From: Rhizobium bangladeshense
Lineage (GTDB): Bacteria; Pseudomonadota; Alphaproteobacteria; Rhizobiales; Rhizobiaceae
Assembly: GCF_001662075.1 (NCBI RefSeq)
Contig: NZ_LYPL01000003.1
Location: 310,001-374,000, forward strand
Reading direction: 5' to 3'
DNA: 64,000 nt
Both the position numbers and the translations under genes were made by a program. The notes beneath the pieces are model-generated. The model did no database searches. It had not been told where the DNA came from and saw only the letters and a program-made list of their open reading frames with translations. The stretch's first letter is position 1. Every line of letters begins with the position of its first letter. Shown here piece by piece: positions 54,785 through 63,638 of the stretch.

Positions 54785-55540
54785 ATGAAAATCGTCGTCA
54801 TCGGCGGAACCGGCCTCATCGGTTCGAAAACTGTCGAACGCCTGCGCAAGCGCGGCCATGAGGTGATTGCCGCCTCGCCGAACTCAGGCGTCAACACCAT
54901 CACCGGCGAGGGGCTGGCGGAAGCGCTGGCGGGCGCTCAGGTCGTGCTCGATCTCGCCAATTCGCCCTCCTTCGAGGACAAGACCGTGCTCGAATTCTTC
55001 GAGACCTCGGGACGCAATCTTCTCGCCGCCGAGAAGGCCGCAGGCGTCAAGCACCATATCGCCCTTTCAGTCGTCGGCACCGAGCGCCTGCAGGAAAGCG
55101 GCTATTTCCGCGGCAAGCTCGCCCAGGAAAAGCTGATCGAGGCCTCGGGCATTCCCTATACCATCGTGCATTCGACGCAGTTCATGGAATTCCTGAATGG
55201 CATCGCCCAATCAGGCACCATCGGCCAGACGGTCCGCCTGTCACCGGCCTATGTTCAGCCGATCGCTTCCGACGACGTCGCCGACGCCATGGCCGACGTG
55301 GCGCTTTCCGCCCCCGCCAACACCACGGTCGAGATAGCAGGTCCGGAACGGGCCCGCCTCAGCGAACTTGTCGCCCGCTACCTGAAGGCAGCGAAAGACC
55401 CGCGCACCGTCGAGGCCGACGCCGAGGCGCGATATTTCGGCGCGAGACTGAACGATCAGTCGCTCGTCTCCGACGACAACCCGCGGCTCGGTACGATCAC
55501 CTTCGAAGAGTGGTTCGCCACATCAGTCCCGTCGAAGTGA
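54785..55540 (+). CDS. NmrA-like NAD(P)-binding protein
   Basis: The 251-residue protein opens with the dinucleotide fold MKIVVIGGTGLIGSKTVERL and continues as an atypical SDR: ASPNSGVNTITGEGL, VKHHIALSVVGTERL, YTIVHSTQFMEF, then a short C-terminal domain. ATG 54785 has AGGGAGACC upstream. It follows the AhpD-like gene by 67 bases. Such proteins are frequent companions of CMD-domain proteins and are probably NADPH-dependent reductases or redox sensors. Confidence 0.87.
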   Translation: MKIVVIGGTGLIGSKTVERLRKRGHEVIAASPNSGVNTITGEGLAEALAGAQVVLDLANSPSFEDKTVLEFFETSGRNLLAAEKAAGVKHHIALSVVGTERLQESGYFRGKLAQEKLIEASGIPYTIVHSTQFMEFLNGIAQSGTIGQTVRLSPAYVQPIASDDVADAMADVALSAPANTTVEIAGPERARLSELVARYLKAAKDPRTVEADAEARYFGARLNDQSLVSDDNPRLGTITFEEWFATSVPSK

Positions 55541-55606
55541 TTGACTTGCCTCAGGACGCGGCCGCTTGGGCGCGTCCTCTCCATCCCAGCAACACAGGAG
55601 ATTCCC

Positions 55607-56023
55607 ATGATCAGAGCATCAATCATCGCCGCCGCCCTCGCCTTTCTCACAGCGACCGGTGCCGCCGCCCATGACAGCAGCAAATCCGCGAAGGTGACGC
55701 TCGTCTATGAGCACGAACTGCCGAACGTGCCGGGCAAGAGCATCAAGGGCGTGCTGGTCGAATACGGCCCGGGCGGCTTCTCCGAAGGCCATACCCACCC
55801 GGAGTCGGCATTCATCTACGCCACCGTGCTCCAAGGATCGATCCGCAGCCAGGTCAATGACGGCCCGGTCAAGGTCTATCAGGCCGGAGAGAGCTTTTCC
55901 GAAATGCCGGGCGACCGCCATGGCGTCAGCGCCAACGGCAGCGAAACCAAGCCAGCCCGCCTGCTCGCCGTCTTCGTCGTAGATACCGATCAGAAAGAGC
56001 TGACCTTCCCACTGCAGAACTGA
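55607..56023 (+). CDS. Secreted cupin-domain protein
   Basis: The 138-residue protein has a signal peptide (MIRASIIAAALAFLTATGAAA) and a single cupin barrel with metal motif 1 GFSEGHTHPESAFIYATVLQG and motif 2 region GESFSEMPGDRHGVS. Metal ligands would be His63, His65, Glu67 and His97 or close. Third in the row, 66 bases after the NAD(P)-binding gene. Periplasmic; substrate unknown. Confidence 0.85.
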   Translation: MIRASIIAAALAFLTATGAAAHDSSKSAKVTLVYEHELPNVPGKSIKGVLVEYGPGGFSEGHTHPESAFIYATVLQGSIRSQVNDGPVKVYQAGESFSEMPGDRHGVSANGSETKPARLLAVFVVDTDQKELTFPLQN

Positions 56024-56117
56024 TGGCCGGTCAATGCTCACCCGCGCAAGCCGATGCTTGCGCGAGTGGCCGACATGCTGAATCATGTGCCGCTCGCCCT
56101 CCCGGAGACAGAGAGAG

Positions 56118-57599
56118 ATGATCTACGACGCGCTCTTCGGCAAGCCGCTGATATCCCTCATCGTGGTCGGCTTCGCCGGTATCGTCGTCTGGTACTTCCT
56201 CTCCAGCCAGCGGCCGACGACGCGGCTGGTGGTGCAGATCCTCTTCTTCGCGGTGATGACGCTGATCCTCGTCGGCAGTGGCATGGAACCGCACCGCTTT
56301 CAGGGATATCAGTCCGAAGACTCGCAGGCCATGCTCGTCATCGTCGCCAAGTCGCTCTGGTGGGTCCACCTGGCATGGGCCGTTGTCGGTTTCATCAGGC
56401 TTTATCTGGTGCTGGAGGGCAGTCCGCGCGAGGCCCGCCTGCTCCAGGATCTCGTCATCGGCGTCGTCTATATCGGCATGATGCTCTCGATCCTCGCCTT
56501 TGTTTTCGGCGTGCCGATCGGAACCCTTGTCGCGACATCGGGCGTGGTCGCCATCATTCTGGGTCTGGCGCTCCAGAACACGCTCGCCGACGTCTTTTCC
56601 GGCATCGCCCTGACGCTCGGCCGCCCCTATGTCATCGGCGACTGGATCCTGTTGAGCGACGGCACCGAAGGGCGCATCGTCGAGAGCAATTGGCGCGCGA
56701 CGCACATCCTGACCCCTGGCAACAATGTCGTCGTCCTGCCGAACAGTTTTCTAGCGAAACTCGGCCTGACCAATGTCAGCCGGCCGGACGAGACGCATCT
56801 GCTGATCCTCACCATCCGCATCGCCCCGACGCGGATGCCGGCATCGATCCGCCAGGTCATGCTCTCCGCGCTCACGAGCTGCAATTCGATCGTGCGCGAG
56901 CCGCCGCCGGTCGTCGCCCTGAAGGGCCTGGATGCCACCGCGCTCGAAGTCGAGCTGCAGTTCCGGGTGACGAGCCCCAGCCAGCGCGTGCCGGCGCGAA
57001 ACGAGGTGCTCGATCTCGTCTATCGCCATTGCAAATCCGCCGGCCTGCTTCTGGCCGTTCCACCCGCGGCCAATGTCGTGACCGCCGTCCTACCGACGGA
57101 AGAAAACGCCAAGCCGCCGAGCGTCACGCCGCTTGCGCTGATCGAAGCCATTCCGGTCTTTGCGACGCTGACGTCGGATGAAAAGCAGAAACTCGCCGAG
57201 ACCACCACGGTCCGGCAGTTCCGCAAGGGCGACGTGATCGCGCGGGAGGGCGAAATGCTGCCCTCGCTGATGATGGTGCGCGCCGGCATCATCGTGGCGC
57301 GGCGCGAAGGCGAAGAGCGCGGGCGCTTCGCGCCGGGCGATTTCTTCGGCGAGACCGGCCTGCTCGCCGGCATGCAGGAGATCTGCGCCCTGGAGGCCCT
57401 GACCCCGGTGACGGTCTATGAAATCGACCAGGAGGCCTTCGCGCCGCTGCTCACCGAACGCCCCGCTTTGGCCGAAGAAATCGCCGAAGCCCTCGCCGGC
57501 CGCACCGAACGCTTCCGCGACGGCGCCGCCCTGCCCGCGGAACAGGCCCGCAACGCCCACGCCATCCTGAAGACCATCAGGACTATTTTCAGGGCGTAG
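56118..57599 (+). CDS. MscS-type channel with cyclic-nucleotide-binding domain
   Basis: The 493-residue protein has about five membrane helices. A pore helix and MscS beta domain follow (GVVAIILGLALQNTLADVFSGI, with the 22-base string shown being residues about 140-160, then GDWILLSDGTEGRIVESNW). The C-terminal cyclic-nucleotide-binding domain (about 350-465) has VFATLTSDEKQKLAE and FAPGDFFGETGLLAG. This is the bacterial cyclic-nucleotide-gated MscS-like (bCNG) architecture of the inner membrane. Known members usually respond to ligand more than to tension. Last of the four-gene row, 94 bases after the cupin. Confidence 0.88.
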   Translation: MIYDALFGKPLISLIVVGFAGIVVWYFLSSQRPTTRLVVQILFFAVMTLILVGSGMEPHRFQGYQSEDSQAMLVIVAKSLWWVHLAWAVVGFIRLYLVLEGSPREARLLQDLVIGVVYIGMMLSILAFVFGVPIGTLVATSGVVAIILGLALQNTLADVFSGIALTLGRPYVIGDWILLSDGTEGRIVESNWRATHILTPGNNVVVLPNSFLAKLGLTNVSRPDETHLLILTIRIAPTRMPASIRQVMLSALTSCNSIVREPPPVVALKGLDATALEVELQFRVTSPSQRVPARNEVLDLVYRHCKSAGLLLAVPPAANVVTAVLPTEENAKPPSVTPLALIEAIPVFATLTSDEKQKLAETTTVRQFRKGDVIAREGEMLPSLMMVRAGIIVARREGEERGRFAPGDFFGETGLLAGMQEICALEALTPVTVYEIDQEAFAPLLTERPALAEEIAEALAGRTERFRDGAALPAEQARNAHAILKTIRTIFRA

Positions 57600-57613
57600 A
57601 GATTCGCACCCTC

Positions 57614-58102
57614 TCAGCCGGCGCGCTTCAGCACCCATTCGAAGGTGCTCTGCCAGATGTCGGGCCGCACGTCCTCGGACAGGGTATCGACGAGATCGGA
57701 GAGCCGGACGGTTCTCAGCGTATTCCGCCAGGCTTCGTCGGCTTCCCACATGATGCGGGCGACGGCGCACGGCTTGCTGTCGCAATAGCCGGCCGGCCGG
57801 CACGGGTTGTTCTCGCGGATGTTCGTGCAGGTGAAGCTGCGCTCCTTTCCCTCGACCGCCTCGACGATGTCGAGGAAATTGATATCGGAGGGGGATCTCG
57901 CCAGCCTGTAGCCGCCGCTCGGGCCGAGCGTGGTATCGACGAGCGAGGCTTGCGAAAGGCTTTGCAGCGCCTTGGAGAGATATTCCTTCGGCAGACCATG
58001 AAGCTCGGCGAGCGCCTTGGTGGAAAGATACCTACCCTCGGGCAGGCCTGCGAGAATGGCGCAGCAATGCAGCGCCCACTCGACCTGGCTTTTCAGGATC
58101 AT
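57614..58102 (-). CDS. Rrf2-family regulator, cysteine-rich
   Basis: The 162-residue protein has the Rrf2 winged helix (YLSTKALAELHGLPKEYLSK, SGGYRLARSPSDI) and a cysteine cluster FTCTNIRENNPCRPAGYCDS with KPC. Its spacing resembles iron-sulfur Rrf2 members (IscR, NsrR, RirA) but has more cysteines. It converges on the MscS-cNMP gene. Its own promoter carries one copy of the 19-bp AAGGATA site that also occurs twice before the AhpD-like gene. It probably senses a redox or nitrosative signal and controls both. Confidence 0.9.
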   Translation of the reverse strand: MILKSQVEWALHCCAILAGLPEGRYLSTKALAELHGLPKEYLSKALQSLSQASLVDTTLGPSGGYRLARSPSDINFLDIVEAVEGKERSFTCTNIRENNPCRPAGYCDSKPCAVARIMWEADEAWRNTLRTVRLSDLVDTLSEDVRPDIWQSTFEWVLKRAG

Positions 58103-58139
58103 TCAGCAACTCATAATGGCCGGTTCTGCGAACCAAATT

Positions 58140-58158
58140 AAGGATACAGAATATCCGC
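58140..58158. promoter_or_regulatory. 19-bp site at the Rrf2 promoter
   Basis: AAGGATACAGAATATCCGC, preceded by TT as in the AhpD site (TTAAGGATA in both), lies 38 bases before the Rrf2 start. Confidence 0.6.
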
Positions 58159-58298
58159 AAAGCGGCATGATGTAAATGACCGGCAGCGACGGCGAGGATG
58201 TCCAGCTTCGCCGAGCAGATCGCATCCCTCGCTTGTATCGTGGTCTCCGCGACCTCTCTCCAGCCTGATCTTGAGTCGCGAAAAACTTTCGCTCAGCC

Positions 58299-58328
58299 GG
58301 GAATAAAACCGCCTCGTCCGGTGTCTCA
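58299..58328 (+). promoter_or_regulatory. Possible ECF-sigma promoter
   Basis: GGGAATAAA (58299-58307) followed after 15 bases by GTCTCA (58323-58328) looks like an ECF -35/-10 pair. It lies 46 bases before the secreted-repeat gene that leads into a sigma/anti-sigma pair, so the sigma factor may drive its own operon. Confidence 0.45.
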
Positions 58329-58373
58329 TCTCAGGTATCGCAGCATTGCGTGCCCAACCCGAGGAGAGACATC

Positions 58374-58754
58374 ATGACATCCGTGAAATTCGTGTCCGTC
58401 GCAGCCGCAGCCGCCCTTGCCGCGACCGCTGCTTTCGCCGCCCCTCCCGTCAAGGAAGTCGAATCCGCCAAGGGCAAGGTGCTTGCCGGCGAAAACGACA
58501 TGACCCTCTATACCTTCAAGAAGGACGCCAAAGGCGTTTCCAACTGCTACGACGATTGCGCCAAGAACTGGCCCCCGCTGATGGCGGCTTCCGATGCTAA
58601 GGCCGATGGTGCATATTCGATCATCGAACGCAAGGACGGCACGAAGCAATGGGCCAAGGACGGCATGCCGCTCTATTACTGGGTCAAGGACAAGAAGGCC
58701 GGCGACATCACCGGCGACGGCGTCGGCGGCAATTGGGATCTCGCCAAGCCGTGA
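58374..58754 (+). CDS. Secreted repeat protein (COG4315 type)
   Basis: The 126-residue protein has a signal peptide (MTSVKFVSVAAAAALAATAAFA) and two copies of the Yx(F/W/Y)xxD-type motif: MTLYTFKKD with NCYDDCAKNWPPL, and MPLYYWVKDKKAGD. This is the family of secreted repeats of unknown function common beside ECF sigma factors. The cysteine pair (CYDDC) may bind metal or form a disulfide. ATG 58374 follows GAGGAGAGACATC. It is 16 bases from the sigma gene and evidently co-transcribed. Confidence 0.9.
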   Translation: MTSVKFVSVAAAAALAATAAFAAPPVKEVESAKGKVLAGENDMTLYTFKKDAKGVSNCYDDCAKNWPPLMAASDAKADGAYSIIERKDGTKQWAKDGMPLYYWVKDKKAGDITGDGVGGNWDLAKP

Positions 58755-58770
58755 CGCCAAGAGAACCGGC

Positions 58771-59286
58771 GTGAAAACACCCGCACCCGAAACATTCGAG
58801 GGCCAGATCCTGGCCCTCCTGCCCTCGCTCAGGCGCTATTCGCGCAGCCTGACGCGCTCGGATGCCGATGGCGAGGACCTGCTCCAGGACTGTGTCGAGA
58901 AGATTCTGGCTCGCCGCGGCCAATGGCGCGGCCTCAACCTGCGCGGCTGGGTCCTGACCATCATGACCAATCTCTACCGCAACGGCCGGCGCGGCAAGGC
59001 GCGCGACGGCCTGATCGAACTCGACGCCGCGGAGGATATGGCAGCGCCCGAACTACCGGCCGATCCGCTGGAGAGCGCCCGGCTCAACGATGCGCTGAAC
59101 AGCCTTTCCGAGGAGTACCGCGCCGTGCTGATGCTCGTCGTCATCGAGGGATACAGCTACAGCGAGGTCGCCGCCGCGCTCGATATCCCGATCGGCACGG
59201 TGATGTCGCGCCTGTCGCGCGCCCGCCGGCGCGTCGCCGAGCATCTGAAGGCCGATAACGTCATTACGCTTCGGAGACCGAAATGA
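58771..59286 (+). CDS. ECF-type RNA polymerase sigma factor
   Basis: The 171-residue protein has sigma region 2 (LLPSLRRYSRSLTRSDADGE, DLLQDCVEKIL, LRGWVLTIMTNLYRN) and region 4 (LNSLSEEYRAVLMLVVIEGY, SEVAAALDIPIGTVMSRLSR). A GTG start at 58771 is chosen because region 2 begins 14 residues later and upstream codons overlap the secreted-repeat gene. Its stop overlaps the anti-sigma start (ATGA). Target promoters probably look like the GGGAATAAA element ahead of the operon. Confidence 0.9.
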   Translation: MKTPAPETFEGQILALLPSLRRYSRSLTRSDADGEDLLQDCVEKILARRGQWRGLNLRGWVLTIMTNLYRNGRRGKARDGLIELDAAEDMAAPELPADPLESARLNDALNSLSEEYRAVLMLVVIEGYSYSEVAAALDIPIGTVMSRLSRARRRVAEHLKADNVITLRRPK

Positions 59287-60065
59287 ACGAGACCAACCCG
59301 ATCGTCACCGAAGCCGATCTCCACGCCTATGCCGACGGGCAGCTGACGGAAACGGCCCGCGCCCGCATTGAGGCCTACCTTGCCGACAATCCGGATGAAG
59401 CGGCGATGGTCGCCGAATGGCAGGTCCAGAACTCGGGCATCCGCTCGCTTTTTACCGGTTACGAGAAGGCCAGGGACATCGATCCCCTGCTCGTCGCTCC
59501 GCTGCGCGCCGTCTCGCCCGCGCGGCAGCGCTGGGCAGCAGCAGCCGCGGCCCTCCTCGTATTCGCCCTCGGCGCCGTCAGCGGCCACTATGGCCCTGTC
59601 TTTTTGGAAAAGCCGGAACTGCAGCTCGCCGGCTCCGAAACCTTCCCGAAACAGGCCGAGACCGCCTTTACCGTCTATGCTGCTGAGGTCCGCCATCCCG
59701 TCGAGGTCTTTGCCGACGAGGAGGCCCATCTCGCCACCTGGCTCGGCAAGCGCCTGGCGATCCAGAACCTCAAGATCCCCAACCTGCAGCCGCTCGGCTT
59801 CAAGCTCGTCGGCGGCCGCCTGCTGCCGGTCGACGGCAGGCCGGGCGCGATGTTCATGTACGAAAACCAGGCCGGCGAGCGCCTGACCGTGATGGTCGGG
59901 CGCAACAAGGAAAACCGCACGACGAGCTTCCGCTTCGCCTCGTCCGGCAATCTCGAAACCTTCTACTGGGTCGACGGCGAACTCGGCTACGCCGTCACCG
60001 GCGAAATCTCGCGCGAGTCGCTGCGCGCGGTGGCCGAGGAATGCTACAAGCAGTTTCCGTCGTGA
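59283..60065 (+). CDS. Anti-sigma factor, single-pass membrane
   Basis: The 260-residue protein has an N-terminal cytoplasmic segment with EADLHAYADGQLTETARARI and no zinc-binding HxxxCxxC, one membrane helix at about 80-100 ([18 protein letters not shown]), and a periplasmic domain (about 100-260). This is the layout of a membrane anti-sigma that holds the ECF factor and senses an envelope or redox signal. It overlaps the sigma stop by four bases. It ends two bases before the converging nitrile hydratase operon. Confidence 0.88.
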   Translation: MNETNPIVTEADLHAYADGQLTETARARIEAYLADNPDEAAMVAEWQVQNSGIRSLFTGYEKARDIDPLLVAPLRAVSPARQRWAAAAAALLVFALGAVSGHYGPVFLEKPELQLAGSETFPKQAETAFTVYAAEVRHPVEVFADEEAHLATWLGKRLAIQNLKIPNLQPLGFKLVGGRLLPVDGRPGAMFMYENQAGERLTVMVGRNKENRTTSFRFASSGNLETFYWVDGELGYAVTGEISRESLRAVAEECYKQFPS

Positions 60066-60067
60066 GA

Positions 60068-60433
60068 TCAGCGCAGCGGATCGTTGGCGAGCTCGATCGG
60101 GTGGCCATGCGGTGTGGCTTCGGCGGCCCGCTGCCAGCTTTGCTGCAGGTCGAGAATGGCGGATGCGTCGGCCACGCCGCGGCTGACCAGCAGCTCCGAA
60201 AGCGCCGCCACCCAGCAGTCGAAATAGTCGCTGCCGTCTTCCGCCCGTCCGGGCTGGTGCAGTTGCCGTGAAAGGCTTTCCGCCCATTCGCTCCAGGAAA
60301 ACAGCCCCTTCTCATGCAGATGCACGGTCATGGCGAAAGCCTCGGCCGCCCAAGGCTCGGGAAAGACAGGTGCGCCCTCCGGAGATTTTGGCAGATCGGG
60401 CGACTGGCTGCGTTCGGAGGGTATTTCACACAC
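60068..60433 (-). CDS. Nitrile hydratase accessory protein
   Basis: The 121-residue protein resembles the small activator/chaperone of cobalt nitrile hydratases: VFPEPWAAEAFAMTVHLHEKGLFSW (25 residues, positions about 24-48) and SDYFDCWVAALSELL. A GTG at 60433 is preferred because it overlaps the beta-subunit stop by eight bases; an ATG at 60457 would also fit. It is thought to help load cobalt into the alpha subunit. It is third in the operon alpha-beta-activator. Confidence 0.8.
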   Translation of the reverse strand: MCEIPSERSQSPDLPKSPEGAPVFPEPWAAEAFAMTVHLHEKGLFSWSEWAESLSRQLHQPGRAEDGSDYFDCWVAALSELLVSRGVADASAILDLQQSWQRAAEATPHGHPIELANDPLR

Positions 60434-61085
60434 GCTCAAGATAGCTCTCCCACGCATCGATCGAGACCGTCAGCGACGGATCCGCGCCCTCGCCCCAGAT
60501 CTCGCCGCCGTCGAAAACGACGGTATAGAGCCATTGCGGGTTCTCGCCCTTGCCATGCGCATTATCGTCAGGAAAGACGAAGGAGCCCTGCACCGCTTCG
60601 ACGACGCCGGCCTTGGCGCGGGCATAGCGCGGCAATCTCGTATGCGTCGCCGGATTGAAATTCTTCGTCTTCACCCGCTCGCCGACCGCAAAGCGTGGCT
60701 CGCCATCCACCGGCCTGTCGCAAGGCCCGCCCTTGGCAAGCACAGCCGGCACCCTCTCCGCCTTCAACACCCGTTTCGGCGTCGAGCCATCCTGCAGCTT
60801 GTGGCCGGACAAGAGCTCCTCGCGCGTTACAAAGCCGTGGTGCGCAAGCAGCGTCTCGACGCCGCGGATCCAGATCTCGTAATAGCTCGCCGCGAGGTAA
60901 TCTGCCGGCGGAATATTCTCGCGCGCATGCCGGCTTTCATCGATCGTCCATGCGCCCAAAGCGCCGCAGGAGAGCGTGATGCCGAGCGCCCGCTTTTCCC
61001 ATTCCGCATGAAAATAGGGCTCGTCCCTTTCGGGCGCGACAGGCCCGAAACCCATCTGCCCGCCGAGATCATGCGGTCCGTTCAT
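60426..61085 (-). CDS. nthB: Nitrile hydratase beta subunit
   Basis: The 219-residue protein has the beta-subunit start [20 protein letters not shown] and the arginine-containing regions that contact the alpha metal site. The C-terminal SH3-like domain is [25 protein letters not shown] (read in parts), ending [10 protein letters not shown]. It is coupled to the alpha subunit by a four-base overlap. With alpha it forms the heterodimer that hydrates nitriles to amides. Confidence 0.92.
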   Translation of the reverse strand: MNGPHDLGGQMGFGPVAPERDEPYFHAEWEKRALGITLSCGALGAWTIDESRHARENIPPADYLAASYYEIWIRGVETLLAHHGFVTREELLSGHKLQDGSTPKRVLKAERVPAVLAKGGPCDRPVDGEPRFAVGERVKTKNFNPATHTRLPRYARAKAGVVEAVQGSFVFPDDNAHGKGENPQWLYTVVFDGGEIWGEGADPSLTVSIDAWESYLERV

Positions 61086-61726
61086 GGCAACGCCTCCGGG
61101 CTGCCGGCGACTGCCGTACCGATCATCGCGTCGCGGCTCACAAGGCCCGCAAGTGCGGCCTCCTCCATGCCCTCCGTTCCCTCGGGCCGCTCTGGGATCA
61201 CGAGATAACGCAGCTCCGCCGTCGAATCCCAGACGCGGATCTTCTTGCCCTCCGGCAGGGTCAACCCGAATTCGGCGAGCACGCCGCGCGGATCGATCAC
61301 CGCCCGCGAACGATAGGCCGGCGCCTTGTACCAGACCGGCGGCAGGCCGAGCACCGACCAGGGATAACAGGAGCAGAGCGTGCAGACGACGAGGTTATGG
61401 GTCTCGGCCGTATTGAAGACCGCGCGCATATGCTCGCCCTGCCGGCCGGTATAACCGAGACTCGCAATCGCCGCCGTCGCATCGCGCCTCAGCCAGTCGG
61501 AGAAATCAGGATCGCTCCAGGCTTTCGCGACGACATGCGCGCCGTTCCTCGGCCCGACCTTGGTTTCGTAAGTCTCGACGATTGCGTCGATGGCATGAGG
61601 GTCGATCAGCCCCTTCTCCGTCAGCAGCGTTTCCAACGCCTTCACGCGGGCCTGCATGTCCGAGTAATGATTGTCATGATCATGCCCGTGGGCATGGTCG
61701 CGGTGATGGTCGTGATCATCGTGCAA
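61082..61726 (-). CDS. nthA: Nitrile hydratase alpha subunit, cobalt type
   Basis: The 214-residue protein carries [10 protein letters not shown], whose cysteines 115, 118 and 120 form the claw. Threonine between the first two is the cobalt-type signature; the iron type has serine. A TTG start at 61726 is chosen because GGAGGAG lies six bases before it, and the first codons give a His/Asp-rich stretch [20 protein letters not shown], typical of rhizobial alpha subunits. The longer ATG starts lack a ribosome site. No amidase is in the window, so the amide product must be used elsewhere. Confidence 0.92.
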   Translation of the reverse strand: MHDDHDHHRDHAHGHDHDNHYSDMQARVKALETLLTEKGLIDPHAIDAIVETYETKVGPRNGAHVVAKAWSDPDFSDWLRRDATAAIASLGYTGRQGEHMRAVFNTAETHNLVVCTLCSCYPWSVLGLPPVWYKAPAYRSRAVIDPRGVLAEFGLTLPEGKKIRVWDSTAELRYLVIPERPEGTEGMEEAALAGLVSRDAMIGTAVAGSPEALP

Positions 61727-61899
61727 GGCAATCTCCTCCAAAACGGTGGCTGGGTATCCCCTTCTCTCGAGCGGGGAGAGAAAGGACGCCGGCAAGGTCC
61801 TCGCCCTTGTCTCCATAAAACCGTCTCTTCCCACTACCATACACCACAACCCCGCCAAGCCCTCCTATCCCACTCAAACTTTTCCGCTAATCTCCCGTC

Positions 61900-63167
61900 A
61901 TGAACATCCTGATTCTCGGCGCAACCGGCTTCATAGGCTCCATCGTCGCGGCCCGGCTGGTTGCGGACGGCCACGCCGTGACCGGACTTGGCCGCTCTCC
62001 CGCGCGGGCGCGTCTCAAGCAGCCGGCGATCGATTGGCGGCAGGCCGATTTCTCGCGGATGACAAAGCCCGAGGACTGGGAAGGCCTCCTCGAACACCAG
62101 CACGCCGTGGTCAATTGCGCCGGCGCGCTGCAGGACGGGCTCTCGGACGATCTTGCGGCGACCCAGGCCGATGCGATGCTGGCGCTCTATGCCGCGGCGA
62201 AACGCTTGCGTCCCCTGATCGTCCAGATATCGGCAAGGACGGCGGGTGCGGCAGGCGAACTGCCCTTCCTCGCCACCAAGCGGCGGGCCGACGAAGCGCT
62301 GGCGGCAAGCGGCCTGCCTTATCTCATCCTGCGCCCTGCCCTGGTTCTCGGCCGCAACGCCCATGGCGGCTCGTGGCTCGTCCGGGCGCTCGCCGCCTTT
62401 CCGCTGGCGCTGCCGCTGGTCCATGCGGAAAGCCCGGTCGAAACGCTTTCTGTAGATGATGTGGCGGACGCCGTGTCGCGGGCGGTCGCAGGCGACCTTC
62501 GCGGCGATATCGATCTCGCCGCCAGCGAGGTGCTGACACTCGCCGAACTCGTCCGCCTTCACCGGCAATGGCTGGGCCTGGCGCCTGCCCGCGTCTTTTC
62601 GCTTGCTGCCTGGCTTACGCGACCGGTGACCTGGCTTGCCGATATGGCGGCCTGCTCGGCTGGCGTTCGCCCCTGCGCTCGACGGCGATGACAGTGATGT
62701 CCGAGGGCATACGAAGCAAGGGAGAAAGCGGCCTCGCCGTGACATCGGCGGCGGCGACGCTCGCGGCCAATCCCTCCGGCGTGCAGGATCTCTGGTTCGC
62801 CAGACTCTATCTCCTGAAGCCGCTCGTCATATCGGGCCTGTCGGCCTTCTGGCTGCTCTCCGGCCTGATCCCGCTGCTTTCGATGGAAAGGGCCTCGGCG
62901 CACTTCCTGCCCTTCATGCCGGAAGCGGCGGCAACGGCGCTGACGCTTGTGACCTGCCTCATCGATGTGGCGCTCGGCGCCGCCATGCTTGTTCGCCCGC
63001 TCGCCAGACGCGCCCTTCTCGGCATGCTCACCGTCTCATTGGCCTATCTCGCCGGCGGCACCCTTCTCGAACCCACGCTCTGGCTCGATCCGCTCGGCCC
63101 CCTCGTCAAGGTGCTGCCGTCGGTCCTGCTGACCCTGACGGCGCTTGCCACCCTGGATGAACGTTGA
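61900..63167 (+). pseudogene. NAD-binding/DoxX-like fusion, frameshifted
   Basis: One frame gives an SDR-like domain (MNILILGATGFIGSIVAARL through LPYLILRPALVLGRN to WLTRPVTWLADMA). After about 62646 the next frame gives GLLGWRSPLRSTAMTVMSEG and a membrane-rich DoxX-like part (YLLKPLVISGLSAFWLLSGL through CLIDVALGAAMLV). The join GATATGGCGGCCTGCTC lacks one G or C needed for A-G-L-L. Two-domain proteins of this kind, about 420 residues, are common in Rhizobiales. The single missing base suggests recent loss or a base-call error. Confidence 0.8.
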
Positions 63168-63638
63168 TGCTCGAGCAATGGCTGCTGCTTGCCCATGTCA
63201 TCGGCGCGACCGTGCTTTTCGGCACCGGCGCCGGCATCGCTTTCTTCATGGTGATGGCGCACCGCACGCGTGATCCCGCCCTGATCGCCCATGTCGCCGC
63301 AACCGTGGTCATCGCCGATACGATCTTCACGGCCACCGCCGCCATTGTCCAGCCGGTGACCGGCTATCTCCTCGCCCGTTGGCTGAGACCTGTCGGAGGG
63401 CTGGATCGCGCTGTCGCTGCTGCTTTACGTCGTCACCGGCCTGTTCTGGCTGCCGGTCGTTCGGATCCAGATCCGTCTGCGCGATCTCGCCCGCGCTGCC
63501 GCGGCATCGGCGAGCGCCCTGCCGCCCGCCTATTTCAGCCTCTACCGCATCTGGTTCGCCTTCGGCTTTCCGGCCTTCTTCTCCGTCATCGGCATTTTCT
63601 GGCTGATGCTGACGAAACCATCGATCGCATTATTTTAG
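63167..63638 (+). pseudogene. DUF2269 membrane protein, frameshifted
   Basis: The first frame gives MLEQWLLLAHVIGATVLFGTG through IVQPVTGYLLARWL. Then LSEGWIALSLLLYVVTGLFW and on to FSVIGIFWLMLTKPSIALF-stop lie in the next frame. The shift is near 63390, TGGCTGAGACC, one base too long. DUF2269 proteins are small four-helix membrane proteins. Its start overlaps the stop of the DoxX-like gene (TGATG), so both belong to one transcript, and both are broken. Confidence 0.8.
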
